From Ettlia oleoabundans (Eukaryota > Chlorophyta > Chlorophyceae > Chlamydomonadales): 17,753 nucleotides of DNA. The position numbers and the translations under genes are program-made. The DNA lies in the NCBI GenBank assembly GCA_019693395.1, contig JAAMXP010001712.1, positions 1 through 17,753 of the forward strand, given 5' to 3'. The notes under the pieces were generated by a model. The model made no database searches. It saw nothing but the letters and a program-made list of their open reading frames with translations, and had not been told where the DNA came from. This document shows, in pieces, positions 16,895-17,753 of this stretch; positions within the stretch are counted from its first letter, which is position 1, and the number at the start of each line of letters is the position of its first letter.

Positions 16895-17449
16895 ATGGGG
16901 CAGTGCGGCAGCTCTCCGCAAGTCACCACCCCCTACGGAAGCTTCTACGACCTGACTGCCTTGGACATCAACAAACAACCCGTGCACTTCAGCTCCTTTG
17001 CCGGAAAGGTGGGCTATCAGGAGAACAACCGGCAGGCAGCACCACTCCGGCCGTCGTCAGACGCTGGTTGCCGGTTTCCCCCAAACCTGCAGCTGCGCTG
17101 CCCAACAGCCCAGAAATCTTTCAGACCGCCTACAGCTTTTGCTCATACTGCACTCCCACAACTCTCACAGGCAGCCTACAGCTATTGTGCATAGTGCTCT
17201 ACCCTCAGCAAAGCCGTGTTGGGTATGGCATCCCTGCCTAGGTTGCAGCGAGAAGGCACCTCTGCACAGCTAAGGGGTTAACAGGGTCAGCGACCGACAG
17301 GCTTTACACAGCACCAGTCTGCCCACAGTGCCCCATACGCCTGCCCCACTTTACCCCACCTTGCCCACCCACCCATCCCACCCCTGCAGGTGGTGCTAGT
17401 TTGCATCACAGCCTCCAAATGAGGCACATACCGCGAGCCCCATTTCAAG
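16895..17449 (+). CDS. GPX: Glutathione peroxidase, selenocysteine type, copy 2 (3' part outside window)
   Basis: Two exons are in view, 16895-17008 and 17390-17449. Exon 1 begins MGQCGSSPQ and has the same length (38 codons) as copy 1, differing at 9 of 38 residues (PYGSFYDLTALDINKQPVHF). Exon 2 reads VVLVCITASK, TGA (17420-17422), GTYREPHFK and has the same 20 codons as copy 1. An in-frame TAA upstream of the ATG fixes MGQC as the start and supports the same start in copy 1. The intron after exon 2 has a normal GTGAGG donor. The expected third exon (DFKLL...FPCNQF) is not seen before the window ends. The intron-exon layout shows a tandem duplication; the two copies have diverged mostly in the introns. 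Confidence 0.85.
17420..17422 (+). other. Probable selenocysteine UGA codon, GPx copy 2
   Basis: It is codon 11 of exon 2, in the same ASK-U-G motif and at the same position as in copy 1. Confidence 0.8.
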
Positions 17450-17753
17450 GTGAGGCTTTGCAGCTTTGTATAGTATCGATATGGAAGGCTTATTGGCCTA
17501 TTGGTCCCCCTGCCTGGCCACCAAGCCCCCCGGCCTGCGGGCAGGCCTGCCACCCAGACTTCTCTGCCTGCTCACCAAACGCTCGGTTGCTTGCCTGCCC
17601 TACCTGCCTTCACCAACCGTCCCACCTGCCTGCTTCGCTGCAACTCTGGTCACCTGACCTGCCTCGTTCTCCACCTTACAGCACCCAGCAAGAGGCGGCC
17701 CAGCAAGGCCGTCCTCTGCTGGCTTCCCCAACCCACGCCCCGAGGGGGAACCC
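17450..17753 (+). other. Start of intron 2 of GPx copy 2
   Basis: The stretch starts with GTGAGG and is rich in CCTGCC/GCCTG motifs, much like the matching intron of copy 1 near 15110-15170. No exon matching GACTTCAAGCTC of copy 1 is present, so the intron is longer here or its acceptor lies beyond the window. Confidence 0.6.

Noticed and set aside
14960..17422. GPx copies as pseudogenes with nonsense mutations
   Set aside because: The TGA is at the identical catalytic codon in two diverged copies, flanking frames and splice phases are intact, and Sec-GPx is known in green algae. The altered Trp-Asn region of copy 1 is kept as a separate open question.
1..17753. Transposon, phage, CRISPR or bacterial operon content
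   Set aside because: No transposase, integrase, reverse transcriptase, terminal repeats or regularly spaced repeat-spacer arrays were seen. All recognised genes are intron-containing eukaryotic nuclear genes.
1..17753. tRNA or rRNA genes
   Set aside because: No cloverleaf with conserved A and B box sequence and no rRNA core sequence was recognised on either strand by eye. A tRNAscan-SE/Infernal run would settle this.

Overview
The window is nuclear DNA of a eukaryote, most likely a chlorophycean green alga (Chlamydomonas/Scenedesmus-like). The coding DNA is GC-rich. Genes are cut by many introns of about 60-360 nt with donors such as GTGCGT, GTGAGT and GTGAGG and acceptors ending in TGCAG. 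The chlorophyte polyadenylation signal TGTAA lies downstream of most genes. CAG/GCA-rich tracts encode Gln/Ala-rich segments. One gene family uses in-frame TGA as an apparent selenocysteine codon, as Chlamydomonas glutathione peroxidases are known to do. I see no prokaryotic operon, CRISPR array, phage or transposon signature.

Layout, left to right. (1) <54-1391 (+): the 3' end of a gene resembling the C-terminus of a glycosyltransferase family 92/DUF23-like protein, with a long Gln/Ala tail. (2) About 2004-3000 (+): a MYND zinc-finger gene, 'A', with one zinc ligand changed. (3) 3276-6885 (+): a nine-exon F-box/WD40 protein whose splice phases all agree. (4) About 7416-8586 (+): an unrecognised, probably nuclear, low-complexity protein. 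(5) 8815-10642 (-): a four-exon stand-alone HIRAN-domain protein. (6) 10927-12352 (+): a three-exon RTRAF/CLE7 (C14orf166) orthologue, divergent from the HIRAN gene across 284 bp. (7) 12728 to about 13971 (-): a second MYND gene, 'B', closely similar to A in the finger and convergent with RTRAF. (8) 14527-16178 (+) and 16895->17449 (+): two tandem glutathione peroxidase genes. Each has TGA at the catalytic Cys/Sec position and an MGQCGSS N-terminus that predicts N-myristoylation. The second copy runs off the window.

Most of the window is ordinary algal gene space with unrelated neighbours. The most unusual part is the right end: two selenocysteine-type, probably acylated glutathione peroxidases, with a candidate SECIS hairpin in the 3' UTR of the first copy and at least two GC-AG introns within that gene. 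The second theme is the diverged MYND pair on opposite strands, one copy with a lost zinc ligand and the other with a reading-frame discrepancy. Exon joins come from reading splice sites and phases by eye. They are firm for the F-box, HIRAN, RTRAF and most GPx exons, and tentative elsewhere.
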